Shown: positions 24,874 to 33,820 of the stretch, piece by piece
Position numbering within the stretch: position 1 is the stretch's first letter
Layout of the letters: each line of letters opens with the position of its first letter
Assembly: GCA_015069195.1 (NCBI GenBank)
Contig: SVJA01000013.1
Coordinates: 1-55,221 of the forward strand
Source of the DNA: Oscillospiraceae bacterium
Lineage (GTDB): Bacteria; Bacillota; Clostridia; UBA1212
Length of the DNA stretch: 55,221 bases
Direction: 5' to 3'
The notes under the pieces: generated by a model
What the model saw: only the letters and a program-made list of their open reading frames with translations
What the model was told of the DNA's origin: nothing
Database searches by the model: none
Made by a program: the position numbers and the translations under genes

Positions 24874-27003
24874 ATGACCGCTATTTATAAGAAACGTATT
24901 ATGCAGAGAATAACGGCTGTTATTTTGATAGTTTTCCTGATGGCAGGGATGTTGTCCGGTTGTACCGGTAATCCCGGTAGTGAAGCCGGTTCAGAGACTG
25001 ATAGCCCTGTTACAACGGAAGGTGGAGGTGAGATTCAGAATACTGACGATGTTTTGAATATTGAGCCTTCTGCTACGATGGTGCAAAATGCAGCGACAAA
25101 TTCACCGAAACCTTCTGCTACATCGGGTGTGACGAAAAATCCTGCGCAACCTACAGAGACTGCAAATCCTTCTACGCAAAAGCCTGAAAGTCAGAAGATT
25201 GTTTTTGATAAAATGCCTGCTTTGAAAATAAAAACTGCAGGTAATGCTTCCGTGACATCTACAAGTGTGTATGTTAATTGTACGATTTCATCTGATTCTG
25301 CTCCAGTTGAGTGTTCATTCAATGACAGCCCTGCTGAGATAAAGGTCAGAGGAAACTCTACTGCGGCTGCAGCGAAGAAACCGTACAGAATAAAATTTAC
25401 TACAAAGCAGGCGATGTTTGGTCTTAATGACAATGCAAAATGCAGAAGCTGGTGCCTTATGGCTGATTATTATGATCATTCTATGCTGCGAAATTACACC
25501 GCATTTAACTTGGGCAGAACGCTTTTGGGAGACAATTCTTTTGCTTCGGATGCTATGCATGTAGAAGTCTACTTGAATGGTGAATATCAGGGCGTATACC
25601 TTCTCTGTGAACAATCTCAGGTACACAAGAAACGTGTAAATATATATGAAAAACAAGATAATGAAACTGCGGTTGAACTCGGTTATCTTCTGATTGGTCA
25701 GGGTGGAAGAACCGATGAGGAAGACAGTGTTGTTATTAGCCTTGATCGCCAAATAAAAGACCTTAACGGCACAGTGATGGGGCTTGGCGGTATGAACTTT
25801 TCCATATCGGGAGGTCCGTATACAGATGCTCAGAAAAAGCATATAGAAAAGTTTGCTTCGAATGCTCTGAGAATCGTGTGGAGTGCTATTTATGAAGGTA
25901 AATATTATACTTTGAGTAAAAACGGCGATATGGTAACCAAAACATCATTTACAGGTACTTCCAAGGAACAGAAGCAGCGTGAAACTATCGGTGCGGTAAT
26001 GAATATAGAATCTGCTGTCAGCATGTATATTCTTGATGAAATTGTTAAGAACTTTGATGCCGGTACTTTCAATATGTATATGGATTTGGGCCCGCAGGGT
26101 GACAGAAGAATTACATTTGGTCCGCCTTGGGATTTTGACTTTGCCATGGGAAATACAAGGTATGCTTCCACATATTCTTCGCAAGATGTATATGCCGCAA
26201 ACTTTACATACAGCGATGGATATCGTACAAACTTCCTTTTTGCTATGCTTTACAATTTGTCATGGTTCAGAGAAGACGTTTCGAAAATATGGAGACAGAA
26301 ATATGATGCTATGATGGCTGATATCGAGGAAATCAAGACCGTGACTGCATTTGGTAAATCGCAATTTGAATCAAATTATGATAGATGGCCGACTCTCGGA
26401 ACATCTACAATGGGACACCAGTCAAATGATGTTTTGAAATTCGCAACGCATAAAAACGCATCTGATTATCTTTACAATTGGCTTATTAAACGTATGGCGT
26501 ATATCGATTCGTATTGGCGCACAGGGGTATTCAAAGAGCCTGAAAAGGTTACAACGGAAATGTCTACTCTTGATTTTTCAAAGAGTGCAACTGCAAATTA
26601 TTTCTCAAAAATAAGACGTTGCGAAAAGACACAACAGAGTGACAGTATGAAATTTACTGTTATTGATAATGATCCGTATTTTTATATTGACTATACGAAA
26701 TCTTCACAGAGAATAAATGCCGGAGTTAATAAAAAAATATCGATTACATATATGGCGCCGAAGTCTAATTCCCGGTCAAATTATATGTGCGAATTGTTCC
26801 TGATAGCAGGTGGTGCAAGTGATGCCGAGGCAGGAAAATCGGTGACTTTTGAGTATACTGCCGACGGTAAGTATCATACGAAGGTTATTGATTTATCTTC
26901 TGTACAATTTTGGAACGGAAATGTAAACGGTGTCAGGGTTGATTTCTTTGTGGATTGTGCCATTGGGGATGTCTTCTATATGAAGGAACTTAAAATTTAT
27001 TGA
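24874..27003 (+). CDS. CotH kinase-family lipoprotein with C-terminal carbohydrate-binding-like module
   Basis: 709 residues; ATG 24874 behind GGAG. Lipobox ML-SGC gives Cys30 as the lipid site, followed by a Ser/Thr/Pro linker (31-110). A CotH-type domain (about 115-540) shows IKVRGNSTAAAAKKPYRIKF, WCLMADYYDHSMLRNY, VYLNGEYQGVYLLCEQ and FGPPWDFDFAMGN. CotH of Bacillus is a kinase of spore coat protein; the acidic FGPPWDFD motif fits. The last 150 residues (from about 565) contain a SSVQFWNGNVNGVRVDFF stretch resembling the module shared by the 46700 and 50232 proteins. A surface role is inferred. Confidence 0.85.
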   Translation: MTAIYKKRIMQRITAVILIVFLMAGMLSGCTGNPGSEAGSETDSPVTTEGGGEIQNTDDVLNIEPSATMVQNAATNSPKPSATSGVTKNPAQPTETANPSTQKPESQKIVFDKMPALKIKTAGNASVTSTSVYVNCTISSDSAPVECSFNDSPAEIKVRGNSTAAAAKKPYRIKFTTKQAMFGLNDNAKCRSWCLMADYYDHSMLRNYTAFNLGRTLLGDNSFASDAMHVEVYLNGEYQGVYLLCEQSQVHKKRVNIYEKQDNETAVELGYLLIGQGGRTDEEDSVVISLDRQIKDLNGTVMGLGGMNFSISGGPYTDAQKKHIEKFASNALRIVWSAIYEGKYYTLSKNGDMVTKTSFTGTSKEQKQRETIGAVMNIESAVSMYILDEIVKNFDAGTFNMYMDLGPQGDRRITFGPPWDFDFAMGNTRYASTYSSQDVYAANFTYSDGYRTNFLFAMLYNLSWFREDVSKIWRQKYDAMMADIEEIKTVTAFGKSQFESNYDRWPTLGTSTMGHQSNDVLKFATHKNASDYLYNWLIKRMAYIDSYWRTGVFKEPEKVTTEMSTLDFSKSATANYFSKIRRCEKTQQSDSMKFTVIDNDPYFYIDYTKSSQRINAGVNKKISITYMAPKSNSRSNYMCELFLIAGGASDAEAGKSVTFEYTADGKYHTKVIDLSSVQFWNGNVNGVRVDFFVDCAIGDVFYMKELKIY

Positions 27004-27019
27004 CGATTTAAAAAAGTAA

Positions 27020-27055
27020 GTGCCGTGTCCGGTATTACCGGACACGGCACTTTTT
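27020..27055. terminator. bidirectional hairpin terminator
   Basis: GTGCCGTGTCCGGT, loop ATT, ACCGGACACGGCAC: a perfect 14-bp stem followed by TTTTT on + and preceded by AAAAA, between convergent cotH and ABC-F genes. Confidence 0.9.
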
Positions 27056-27069
27056 GTATTTGTTGTTGA

Positions 27070-28980
27070 TTAAGACATTGCTTCAAATTCTTCCGATGCG
27101 ATGAAATATTGCTCGGTGAGTTCGTCGAGTTTTTGAGTAAGTTCTTCCCTCTGTTTTGCCAGTTCTGAAACTTTTGAAAAGTCACCTGCAACAGCAGGAT
27201 TTTCAAGTTCGGTGTCTATTTCGGCAATGATTTCTTCAGTTTCAGAGATTTGTTGTTCCAGTTTTGCAACAAGAGTTTCCAAACGGCGTTTTTTTGCCTT
27301 TTCTTCTTTGGATTGGAGATACGACATCTTTGCGTCGGTAGTCCCTGAAATGCTGCTTTTTTCAATCGTAGAAGATGTTTCGTTTTTGCCGCAGTTTCCC
27401 ATATCGATAAACTGTTTGGCTATCTTTGATACAAAATATCGGTCGTGGGATACAGCGATGATTGTGCCTTCGAATTTTAAAAGCGCATCTTCTAAAACTT
27501 CACGGCTTTGTATATCGAGGTGGTTGGTCGGCTCGTCGAGTATAAGGAGTGACGCATTGTCATAAGACATCTTTAAAAGTGCAACTCGTGCCTTTTCACC
27601 GCCGCTTAAAACTGCGATTTTCTTGAATACATCGTCTCCTATAAAACCGAAGGCTGCAAGTGCATTTCGGATTTCGAGGATATCGTGGAAATATGCTTTG
27701 CCTGCATGTTCCTCGAAGTATCTTTTGTTTGCACAGTCAAAAACTTCATCTATGACGGTGTTTTCCTCGTTGAGATCGCTGAAGTCCTGAGAGTAGTACG
27801 ACCATTTGATGTTGTGGCCGTATTTGAATTTTCCGGCGTAGTCATTTATGTGTCCCGTGAGAATTTTAAGCAAGGTAGACTTTCCGCAACCGTTCGGTCC
27901 TTTTATAAAAGTATGTTCGCCTCTGAAAAGATTAAAGTTGAGTCCGGCAAAAAGTTCTTTATCCGGAAATGCAAAACCTAAGTTTGATATTTCGAGTATG
28001 TTTTCTCCGCCGAGTGTTTCCACTTCGAATTTTATCGACGGTGGGGTGTAGTCAGCGTCGGGCTTGTCTATCAGGACCATTTTATCAAGTTTTTTCTGCC
28101 AGCTTTCCGCAGTGACTATGTTTTTCTCCCTGTTCCATTTGCGCTGGTTCTCAATGATACCTTCTATGCGTGCTATTTCCTTTTGCTGTTGGATGTAGCA
28201 ACGTGTATGGTATTCGATATCGGCTTTTCGGAGCTCTGTATATTTGCTGTAAGGGGCATTGTAGAGTTTTGCCGTGTTATGTTCTATTACCAGCGTTTTA
28301 TTTACAGTGTTTTCAAGAAAATATCTGTCGTGAGAAATAACAATCAGCGTGCCGTTGAAACTTTTTAACTCTGCTTCAAGCCATTCAATGGATTCTGTGT
28401 CGAGATGGTTTGTCGGCTCGTCAAGTATCATAATATCAGGACGGCGCAAAATTATCTTACCCAGCGCAAGTCTTGTTTTCTGACCTCCGCTGAGTGACGA
28501 TATTGTGATGTCAAATGTTTCTTCGGAAAATTTAAGTCCTTTCAAAATACCGATGATGCGACTTTTGTAGGTGTTTCCACCGCCGTTTACATATCTTTCG
28601 TAAAGCGTAGAAATTTTCTGCGAAAGTTTTACGGAATCATCGTGTGAAGCGTCAGCTAGAGCCTTTTCACATTCTGCAATTTCATCTTCCAATTCAATAA
28701 GTTCAGAGAATGTCTTTAAAAACTCTTGCATTACGGTACTTTCGGAATCAAGACTCGAATTCTGTGTGAGATATCCGGTTGTGAAGTGCGATGTAGAGTA
28801 GACTTCTCCTATTTCCGGTTGGACTTTGCCAAGTAACATTTTTATAAAGGTTGTCTTACCGGCGCCGTTCGGACCGATAATTCCGATACGGTCTTTTTCG
28901 TTTATCGTTATATTTATATTTTCTAAAACGGTTTCGCCTCCGAATTGTACGGAGGCGTTTTTACTTGAATATACTATCAT
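27070..28980 (-). CDS. ABC-F family ATPase
   Basis: 636 residues. Two ABC domains without membrane helices: Walker A GPNGAGKTTFIKMLLG and GPNGCGKSTLLKILTG, signatures LSGGQKTRLALGK and LSGGEKARVALLK, Walker B ILDEPTNHLD twice, an inter-domain linker, and a C-terminal coiled coil (about 555-636). ABC-F proteins act on the ribosome, as EttA/Uup-type translation factors or resistance proteins. ATG at 28980 lies directly next to the TAA of the upstream gene (28981-28983), so translation is coupled. The coiled-coil tail resembles the Uup/YdiF group; the exact subgroup is not certain. Confidence 0.93.
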   Translation of the reverse strand: MIVYSSKNASVQFGGETVLENINITINEKDRIGIIGPNGAGKTTFIKMLLGKVQPEIGEVYSTSHFTTGYLTQNSSLDSESTVMQEFLKTFSELIELEDEIAECEKALADASHDDSVKLSQKISTLYERYVNGGGNTYKSRIIGILKGLKFSEETFDITISSLSGGQKTRLALGKIILRRPDIMILDEPTNHLDTESIEWLEAELKSFNGTLIVISHDRYFLENTVNKTLVIEHNTAKLYNAPYSKYTELRKADIEYHTRCYIQQQKEIARIEGIIENQRKWNREKNIVTAESWQKKLDKMVLIDKPDADYTPPSIKFEVETLGGENILEISNLGFAFPDKELFAGLNFNLFRGEHTFIKGPNGCGKSTLLKILTGHINDYAGKFKYGHNIKWSYYSQDFSDLNEENTVIDEVFDCANKRYFEEHAGKAYFHDILEIRNALAAFGFIGDDVFKKIAVLSGGEKARVALLKMSYDNASLLILDEPTNHLDIQSREVLEDALLKFEGTIIAVSHDRYFVSKIAKQFIDMGNCGKNETSSTIEKSSISGTTDAKMSYLQSKEEKAKKRRLETLVAKLEQQISETEEIIAEIDTELENPAVAGDFSKVSELAKQREELTQKLDELTEQYFIASEEFEAMS

Positions 28981-30075
28981 TTATTTATCTTCTACCAACA
29001 TAGGGCAGCTTTCGTGATTTTTGTAAGCTTCGATGTACTGTTTGGTCCATCTGTAATAAAGGTCACCGTGTCCGCCTTTCATAGGCTCGATGTCACGGCT
29101 GTGCTCGGGTGTGAAGTTATCAACAAAAAGAACTCTTTTGTTTTCGCCGTAGAAAAGTTGTGCACACCATTCGTTCCACCAGGTAAGTGTAATAAATCTC
29201 GGGCGATACTTAAATGCATTCTGCCACTGGAGATTTAAGAATCTGCCGCCGTCACGACCTTTTGATGTTTCTGTAAGTGACATATATGTCTGCTGGGATG
29301 CGGTGCATACACACATCTGCTCTGTGTAGCCGTCTTTATCAAGTCCTGGTGTGTTTATTATTTCAAGGAAACTCCATTCATTAGGAAGTTTTTGTCCTCT
29401 GAGTCCCCACTGATATCTGAGTGTGAGGTCATAAGCAGGAGCTCCCTCTATGATGTTTGTTATCAGCATAAAAGGTTTGCCTTCCATGTATACGAAACAA
29501 TCTTTCCATTTTTCCTGGAATACAAATTCTTCGCATGTATCGTTAACAACACCCCAACGTTCACGGTCGTTTACGTTTGTCCAGAAAACAACGTAAGGTG
29601 TCTTTTTACCTTCTGCCCGCATTTCAACGATAGTGTCAAGAAGTGCGGTACAGGGTTTTGTTACGTAAGAATCCCAGTCAGTGCCGTTACAGGTTTCGTG
29701 CCAGAAGCAAGCTGTGTTTGTATTGTCGATCATTATGTAGTCAACACCGAGTTCTGAAAGCTGAGTCATGTGAGTTCTGATGATCTCTTTATCATCACTT
29801 CTGTAAAAACCGAGTGCAGGCTCTGCCCAGAAATGAAATGCTCCTTCGTTGTGGAATTCAATCTTTCCTTCAAGTGCTTCTGAAATGATGGGCGGTTTGC
29901 CGGGAATCATAGAAAGTATTTTTGTGAACCAAGTGGAGTAGCATATACCTACAAGATCCATCTTTTTTGTGATGTCAAGACCGTAAGGAACTTCTTTGTA
30001 ATCACGGTACTTTTCCTCTATAAATTTTTTGTAATCATCATTGCTTTTGTAGATGATGTCGTTTTCCATTTCCAT
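28981..30075 (-). CDS. glycoside-hydrolase-like TIM-barrel protein (DUF5010/GH99-like), cytoplasmic
   Basis: 364 residues. ATG at 30075-30073 follows GGAGG; an upstream in-frame ATG overlaps that site. No signal peptide. The pattern LVGICYSTWF, FHFWAEPALGFYRSDDKEII and LSELGVDYIMIDNTNTACF, plus ITLTWWNEWCAQ near the C-terminus, suggests a TIM-barrel glycoside hydrolase-like fold with possible catalytic acids in VDYIMIDN and WWNEW. It is a close paralogue of the secreted 30123 gene. I place it near DUF5010/GH99-type folds, with doubt. Its stop codon abuts the ABC-F start. Confidence 0.65.
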   Translation of the reverse strand: MEMENDIIYKSNDDYKKFIEEKYRDYKEVPYGLDITKKMDLVGICYSTWFTKILSMIPGKPPIISEALEGKIEFHNEGAFHFWAEPALGFYRSDDKEIIRTHMTQLSELGVDYIMIDNTNTACFWHETCNGTDWDSYVTKPCTALLDTIVEMRAEGKKTPYVVFWTNVNDRERWGVVNDTCEEFVFQEKWKDCFVYMEGKPFMLITNIIEGAPAYDLTLRYQWGLRGQKLPNEWSFLEIINTPGLDKDGYTEQMCVCTASQQTYMSLTETSKGRDGGRFLNLQWQNAFKYRPRFITLTWWNEWCAQLFYGENKRVLFVDNFTPEHSRDIEPMKGGHGDLYYRWTKQYIEAYKNHESCPMLVEDK

Positions 30076-30122
30076 AATCAAAACCTCCATATATTAATTT
30101 ATAGTATGTTTAAATTCTGTTT

Positions 30123-31277
30123 TTAATATCCATCTTCAACCAGCCTGGGACATTCTTTGTAGTTCTTGTAAGCTTCTATGTACTGCCTTGTCCAACGATA
30201 ATAAAGGTCTCCGTGTCCGCCTTTCATAGGTTCAATATCGCGGCTGTATTCCTGATTGTAATTATCGGTGAATACGGGTCTTGTTCCGCCTTTGTAAAAT
30301 GCCTGTGCAGTCCACTCATTCCACCAGGAAATTGTGATGGTTTTCGGTCTGTATTCAAATGCGTTTGACCACTGATCATAGTAAAATATACCATGATTTC
30401 GCCCTTGTGCCGTACTTGTATTAGACATATAATCTTTCTGCGCTGCGGGCGAAACACAAATCTGTTCCGTATAATCATTTTCGTCATAAGCCGGGAGATT
30501 AATGTGATCAAGGAAACTCCAGTCCCCTTTAGCTCTGTTTGAATTAAGTCCCCATTGGCATCGCAGTGTTACATCATATTTTGGTTGGCCTGAAATGTTT
30601 TCCGTTATAAGCAAAAAAGGCTTACTATCCCAATATACAAAACAATCTTTATATTTTTCTTCAGAAATGAATTGTTTGCATATCTTGTCGGTCACGTACC
30701 AACCTGAATTATCCGGATGTGTGCTGTTCCAAAATACGACGTAAGGTGTTTGTTTTCCTTCTGAACGCATTTCGACAATCGTATCCAGAATAGCAGTGCA
30801 TGGTATTGTAACATATAAATTCCAAAGATCACTGTGCTGAATCCATGAACGAGACGCATTTGTATTATCTATAATTATGTAATCAACACCTATGTCAGAT
30901 AGTTGTGTCATATGTGTTCTGATAACTTCTTTGTCATCGCTTTTATAGTATCCGAGAGCCGGTTCTGCCCAATAGTGAAAAGCACCTTCTTTCTGAAATC
31001 TTCCTTTGCCTGCGAGTATTTCCGTGATGTTCGGGAATTTGTATTTGGGATCGCTTTGGATAGCATTAAACCAAGTGGTGTAGCATATGCCCACCAGATT
31101 ATATTTTTTTGTGATGTCAAGTCCGTAACCCACCTCATCATATGGGGAATATTCTTTTTCAAGATGTTTTAAATATTCATCATGCAGTGTTGTCTCGGAA
31201 TCGCTACACGAAACCTGTGTGACCAGTGACAAAACAATCAATATTATTGATATAGTTCTGATACAAAATTTATTCAC
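30123..31277 (-). CDS. secreted lipoprotein paralogue of the 28981 glycoside-hydrolase-like protein
   Basis: 384 residues from GTG at 31277-31275, placed five bases after GAGAGGT. Lipobox TQVSC leads to a lipid-modified Cys near residue 24. The rest matches the neighbour: LVGICYTTWF, FHYWAEPALGYYKSDDKEVI, VDYIIIDNTN, ITISWWNEWTAQ and GHGDLYYRWTRQYIEAYKN. The duplicate pair, one exported and one cytoplasmic, suggests outside-then-inside handling of a shared substrate. Spacing to the next gene is 47 bases. Confidence 0.7.
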   Translation of the reverse strand: MNKFCIRTISIILIVLSLVTQVSCSDSETTLHDEYLKHLEKEYSPYDEVGYGLDITKKYNLVGICYTTWFNAIQSDPKYKFPNITEILAGKGRFQKEGAFHYWAEPALGYYKSDDKEVIRTHMTQLSDIGVDYIIIDNTNASRSWIQHSDLWNLYVTIPCTAILDTIVEMRSEGKQTPYVVFWNSTHPDNSGWYVTDKICKQFISEEKYKDCFVYWDSKPFLLITENISGQPKYDVTLRCQWGLNSNRAKGDWSFLDHINLPAYDENDYTEQICVSPAAQKDYMSNTSTAQGRNHGIFYYDQWSNAFEYRPKTITISWWNEWTAQAFYKGGTRPVFTDNYNQEYSRDIEPMKGGHGDLYYRWTRQYIEAYKNYKECPRLVEDGY

Positions 31278-31360
31278 AGTGAACCTCTCACAACGATAAC
31301 TAACATAATTATAATGGATATTACAAAAATAACAACTTATTTTTATATACCATATGGGAT

Positions 31361-31388
31361 TTGCAAGCATTTTTTTTGATGATATAAT
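31361..31388 (+). promoter_or_regulatory. promoter for the GNAT gene
   Basis: TTGCAA 31361-31366, 16-base spacer, TATAAT 31383-31388; 28 bases to the ATG at 31417. Confidence 0.6.
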
Positions 31389-31416
31389 ATTTTTAATTTT
31401 TTCGGAGGTAACAGCT

Positions 31417-31887
31417 ATGGTTGTGAGACGTGCAAATATGAATGATATTGACGGAATAAACAGGTTATTGATACAGGTTTTAAAAGTACATCATGACGGA
31501 AGACCTGATTTATTTAAAGCTTTAGGCAAAAAATACAATGACGAACAATTGAAAAAAATCATCTCCGATGAAAATACTCCTGTTTTTGTAGCTATGGATG
31601 ATACAGGCAGTGTGGTTGGTCATGCCTTTTGTATATTCAGATTAACTGAGAACAGTAACGTTCTCAATACTATAAAGACTTTATACATTGATGATTTATG
31701 TGTGGATGAAAAATCAAGAGGAAAACATATTGGTAGTTTGCTTTACGATAATGTTGTTGATTTTGCAAGAAAATCAGATTGCTATAATATAACTTTGAAT
31801 GTATGGTCGTGCAATGAGGGTGCAATGAAGTTTTATAAGTCGTGTGGTCTTGTTCCGCAGAGTATAACAATGGAAAAGATTTTGTAA
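31417..31887 (+). CDS. GNAT family N-acetyltransferase
   Basis: 156 residues; ATG 31417 with GGAGG upstream. A GCN5-related fold: the N-terminal strand (VVRRANMNDIDGINRLL), the central strand VGHAFCIF, LYIDDLCVDEKSRGKHIGS (acetyl-CoA pyrophosphate loop of R-G-K-x-I-G type), and C-terminal NITLNVWSCNEGAMKFYKSCG. The substrate cannot be told from sequence. Flanked by divergent lipoprotein and C39-like genes with its own promoter. Confidence 0.9.
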   Translation: MVVRRANMNDIDGINRLLIQVLKVHHDGRPDLFKALGKKYNDEQLKKIISDENTPVFVAMDDTGSVVGHAFCIFRLTENSNVLNTIKTLYIDDLCVDEKSRGKHIGSLLYDNVVDFARKSDCYNITLNVWSCNEGAMKFYKSCGLVPQSITMEKIL

Positions 31888-31899
31888 AATTTAAAAATG

Positions 31900-31928
31900 T
31901 TGACAACTCAATGATATGGTTGTAATAT
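31900..31928 (+). promoter_or_regulatory. promoter for the C39-like gene
   Basis: TTGACA 31900-31905, 17-base spacer, TAATAT 31923-31928. The transcript would have a long leader (about 135 bases) before the ATG at 32072. Confidence 0.6.
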
Positions 31929-32071
31929 TATATTGATAGAAGAGTGGACTGTGCTATTCGCTCGATAAAGTTAAATTTTTTGTATTATTGTGAAAGGAGG
32001 AGGAGATCTTCCGGTATTCGCTTGTATGTGCGTTAGTGCAAGGGTTACACAGACGGTCGATTTCAACTCTT

Positions 32072-33538
32072 ATGAAAAAACGTGTTTTAAGTTTTATTTT
32101 GGTATTGACAACACTTATTGGTGTTCTCGGTACAGCATCTATTTCGTCAATGGCTGCTCCCACAAACTATCAGCAGGGCGATTCCAGATGGGGCGGCATC
32201 TATTATGGCAAGTGGACTGTTGCAGCTTCGGGTTGTGGTATCCTCTCTACAGTAAATGCAGTTAACTATCTCACAGGTAACTTCATTCCCCCGACGGAGC
32301 TTGCTGCTTGGGCTCATGCAAACAACCATTACAACGGTACATATGGCCAGGGTTCTATGAGAAACACTCTCTACGCTAACGTAACAGCAGCTTTCGGTGC
32401 TAAATACGGATTCAAAGTTACAAACCTTACATGGGCAGGCGTAACAAACTCTACATTGATAAATCACCTTGCAAACGGTGGCACAGCTGTTGTACACGTT
32501 CCGAACCACTTCATGGCTCTCTGCGGATACAACAGATCTACAGGTCAGTATCTCGTATACGACTCAGCTGCAAACCCGACAACAAGAGGTACAACACTTG
32601 CAGGTGCTTGGCTTACAGCAACTCAGCTCAACTCAAGAGCCGGTACTACGATTGACTGGTGGTGTCTCTTCCACAAAAACGGAACAGGCACTGTTGCTAA
32701 ACCGACAACTTCTACAACAACATCTTCCAGCAGCACACTTTACACAGTAACAGCAAAGGTTGCAAGCGGAAGCGGTAAGGTTCACTTCGGTAACAATGTT
32801 ACATCTGCTAAGGTTACAAAAGGTACGATCGTAAACTACCAGGCAACACCTGCAGCAGGTTACAAAGTATCTAAGATTCTTGTATACGGAACATCACAGA
32901 CAATAAAGAACAACGGTGGCGACGCTGTATATCAGTTCAAGATGGAAGCTGCCAATGCTACTGTTCAGGTAACATTCACAAAGATTGCTGCAACTGCAAC
33001 AACTACTGCCAACGGTCTTTATACGGTAACAGCAAAGGTTGCCAGCGGAAGCGGTAAAGTTCACTTCGGTAACAATATTACATCTGCTAAGGTAACAAAA
33101 GGAACAGTTGTAAACTTCCAGACAACACCTGCATCAGGTTACAAAGTTTCAAAAATCACAGTAGGCGGTACATCAGTTGCTGTTAAGAACGGCGGAGCAG
33201 ATTGTGTATATCAGTTCTCAATGCCCGCAGCAAATACTACAGTATCAGTAACATTCACAAAGATTGCTACAACTACAACAAGCGGTGTTTACACAGTTAC
33301 AGCAAAGGTTGCAAGCGGTAGCGGTAAAGTACATTTCGGTAACGGAATCACATCTGCACAGGTTGGTAAAGGTACGATCGTAAACTATCAGACAACACCT
33401 GCAGCAGGTTACAAAGTTGCTAAGATCGTTATCTACGGAACATCACAGACAATAAAGAACAACGGTGGCGACGCTGTTTACCAGTTCTATATGGAAGCAG
33501 TAAATGCTACAGTATCTGTAACATTTGTTAAAAAATAA
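32072..33538 (+). CDS. secreted C39-like cysteine peptidase with three HFGN-type beta repeats
   Basis: 488 residues. ATG 32072 begins a clear signal peptide (MKKRVLSFILVLTTLIGVL, ending near SMAA), though no ribosome site lies close; the only strong purine run is 31993-32005. A papain-like peptidase domain (about 32-205) has Cys55 (SGCGILSTVNAV), His146 (PNHFMALCGY) and Asp164 (VYDSA). After a Thr/Ser linker come three repeats with the KVASGSGKVHFGN motif at DNA spacings of 279 and 270 bp. It is a probable cell-wall or bacteriocin-like processing protein; the substrate is unknown. Confidence 0.82.
   Translation: MKKRVLSFILVLTTLIGVLGTASISSMAAPTNYQQGDSRWGGIYYGKWTVAASGCGILSTVNAVNYLTGNFIPPTELAAWAHANNHYNGTYGQGSMRNTLYANVTAAFGAKYGFKVTNLTWAGVTNSTLINHLANGGTAVVHVPNHFMALCGYNRSTGQYLVYDSAANPTTRGTTLAGAWLTATQLNSRAGTTIDWWCLFHKNGTGTVAKPTTSTTTSSSSTLYTVTAKVASGSGKVHFGNNVTSAKVTKGTIVNYQATPAAGYKVSKILVYGTSQTIKNNGGDAVYQFKMEAANATVQVTFTKIAATATTTANGLYTVTAKVASGSGKVHFGNNITSAKVTKGTVVNFQTTPASGYKVSKITVGGTSVAVKNGGADCVYQFSMPAANTTVSVTFTKIATTTTSGVYTVTAKVASGSGKVHFGNGITSAQVGKGTIVNYQTTPAAGYKVAKIVIYGTSQTIKNNGGDAVYQFYMEAVNATVSVTFVKK
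32741..33535 (+). repeat. three tandem beta modules (about 270-279 bp each)
   Basis: Units begin at 32741, 33020 and 33290 with TACACAGTAACAGC-like sequence and are nearly identical at DNA level, suggesting recent duplication. Each carries SGSGKVHFGN and ends with VTFTKI or VTFVKK. Confidence 0.85.
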
Positions 33539-33570
33539 GGTTTTAATAATTTGACTATAATACGTTAATT

Positions 33571-33618
33571 GAGGGCGATGCTTGTTGATTTCGACAGCAT
33601 CGCCCTCAAAATATTTTA
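33571..33618 (+). terminator. intrinsic terminator
   Basis: GAGGGCGATGCT (33571-33582) pairs with AGCATCGCCCTC (33596-33607), with inner GT/AC pairing, followed by AAAATATTTT. Confidence 0.8.
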
Positions 33619-33666
33619 AGCAGCTGTATAGCCGGGTTGCTTTTGCTTTCTATGGGAATATTTTGT

Positions 33667-33695
33667 TTGACATGATGTATCAAATTTGATATAAG
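33667..33695 (+). promoter_or_regulatory. promoter for the pnuC transcript
   Basis: TTGACA 33667-33672, 17-base spacer, TATAAG 33690-33695. Expected transcription start near 33702. Confidence 0.7.
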
Positions 33696-33701
33696 TAGTT
33701 T

Positions 33702-33790
33702 TATAACTGCCACCGGGTAGAAGAATGTTGAATTATGACATTCGTAGCGTATCGTTAGGTCATGAGAAGATACGTTGCGAATGTTTTTTT
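33702..33790 (+). promoter_or_regulatory. candidate attenuator (riboswitch-like leader) of pnuC
   Basis: ACATTCGTAGCGTATC (33738-33753) pairs with GATACGTTGCGAATGT (33769-33784) in a 16-bp stem (two wobbles) followed by seven T residues, a textbook terminator inside the leader of a transporter. GAATGT (33723-33728) can pair instead with ACATTC (33738-33743), which would break the terminator. The upstream CTGCC-ACCG-GGTAG hairpin (about 33710-33722) may be part of an aptamer. No known riboswitch consensus is recognised. A ligand such as a nicotinamide compound is inferred from the gene alone. Confidence 0.6.
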
Positions 33791-33820
33791 GTTAAATACG
33801 ATAAAAGGGGATTTATCAGA

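Noticed and set aside
31990-32265. Protein starting behind the purine run at 31993
   Set aside because: It runs in another frame into the signal sequence of the C39-like protein and has no known pattern; the signal peptide in the other frame is clear.
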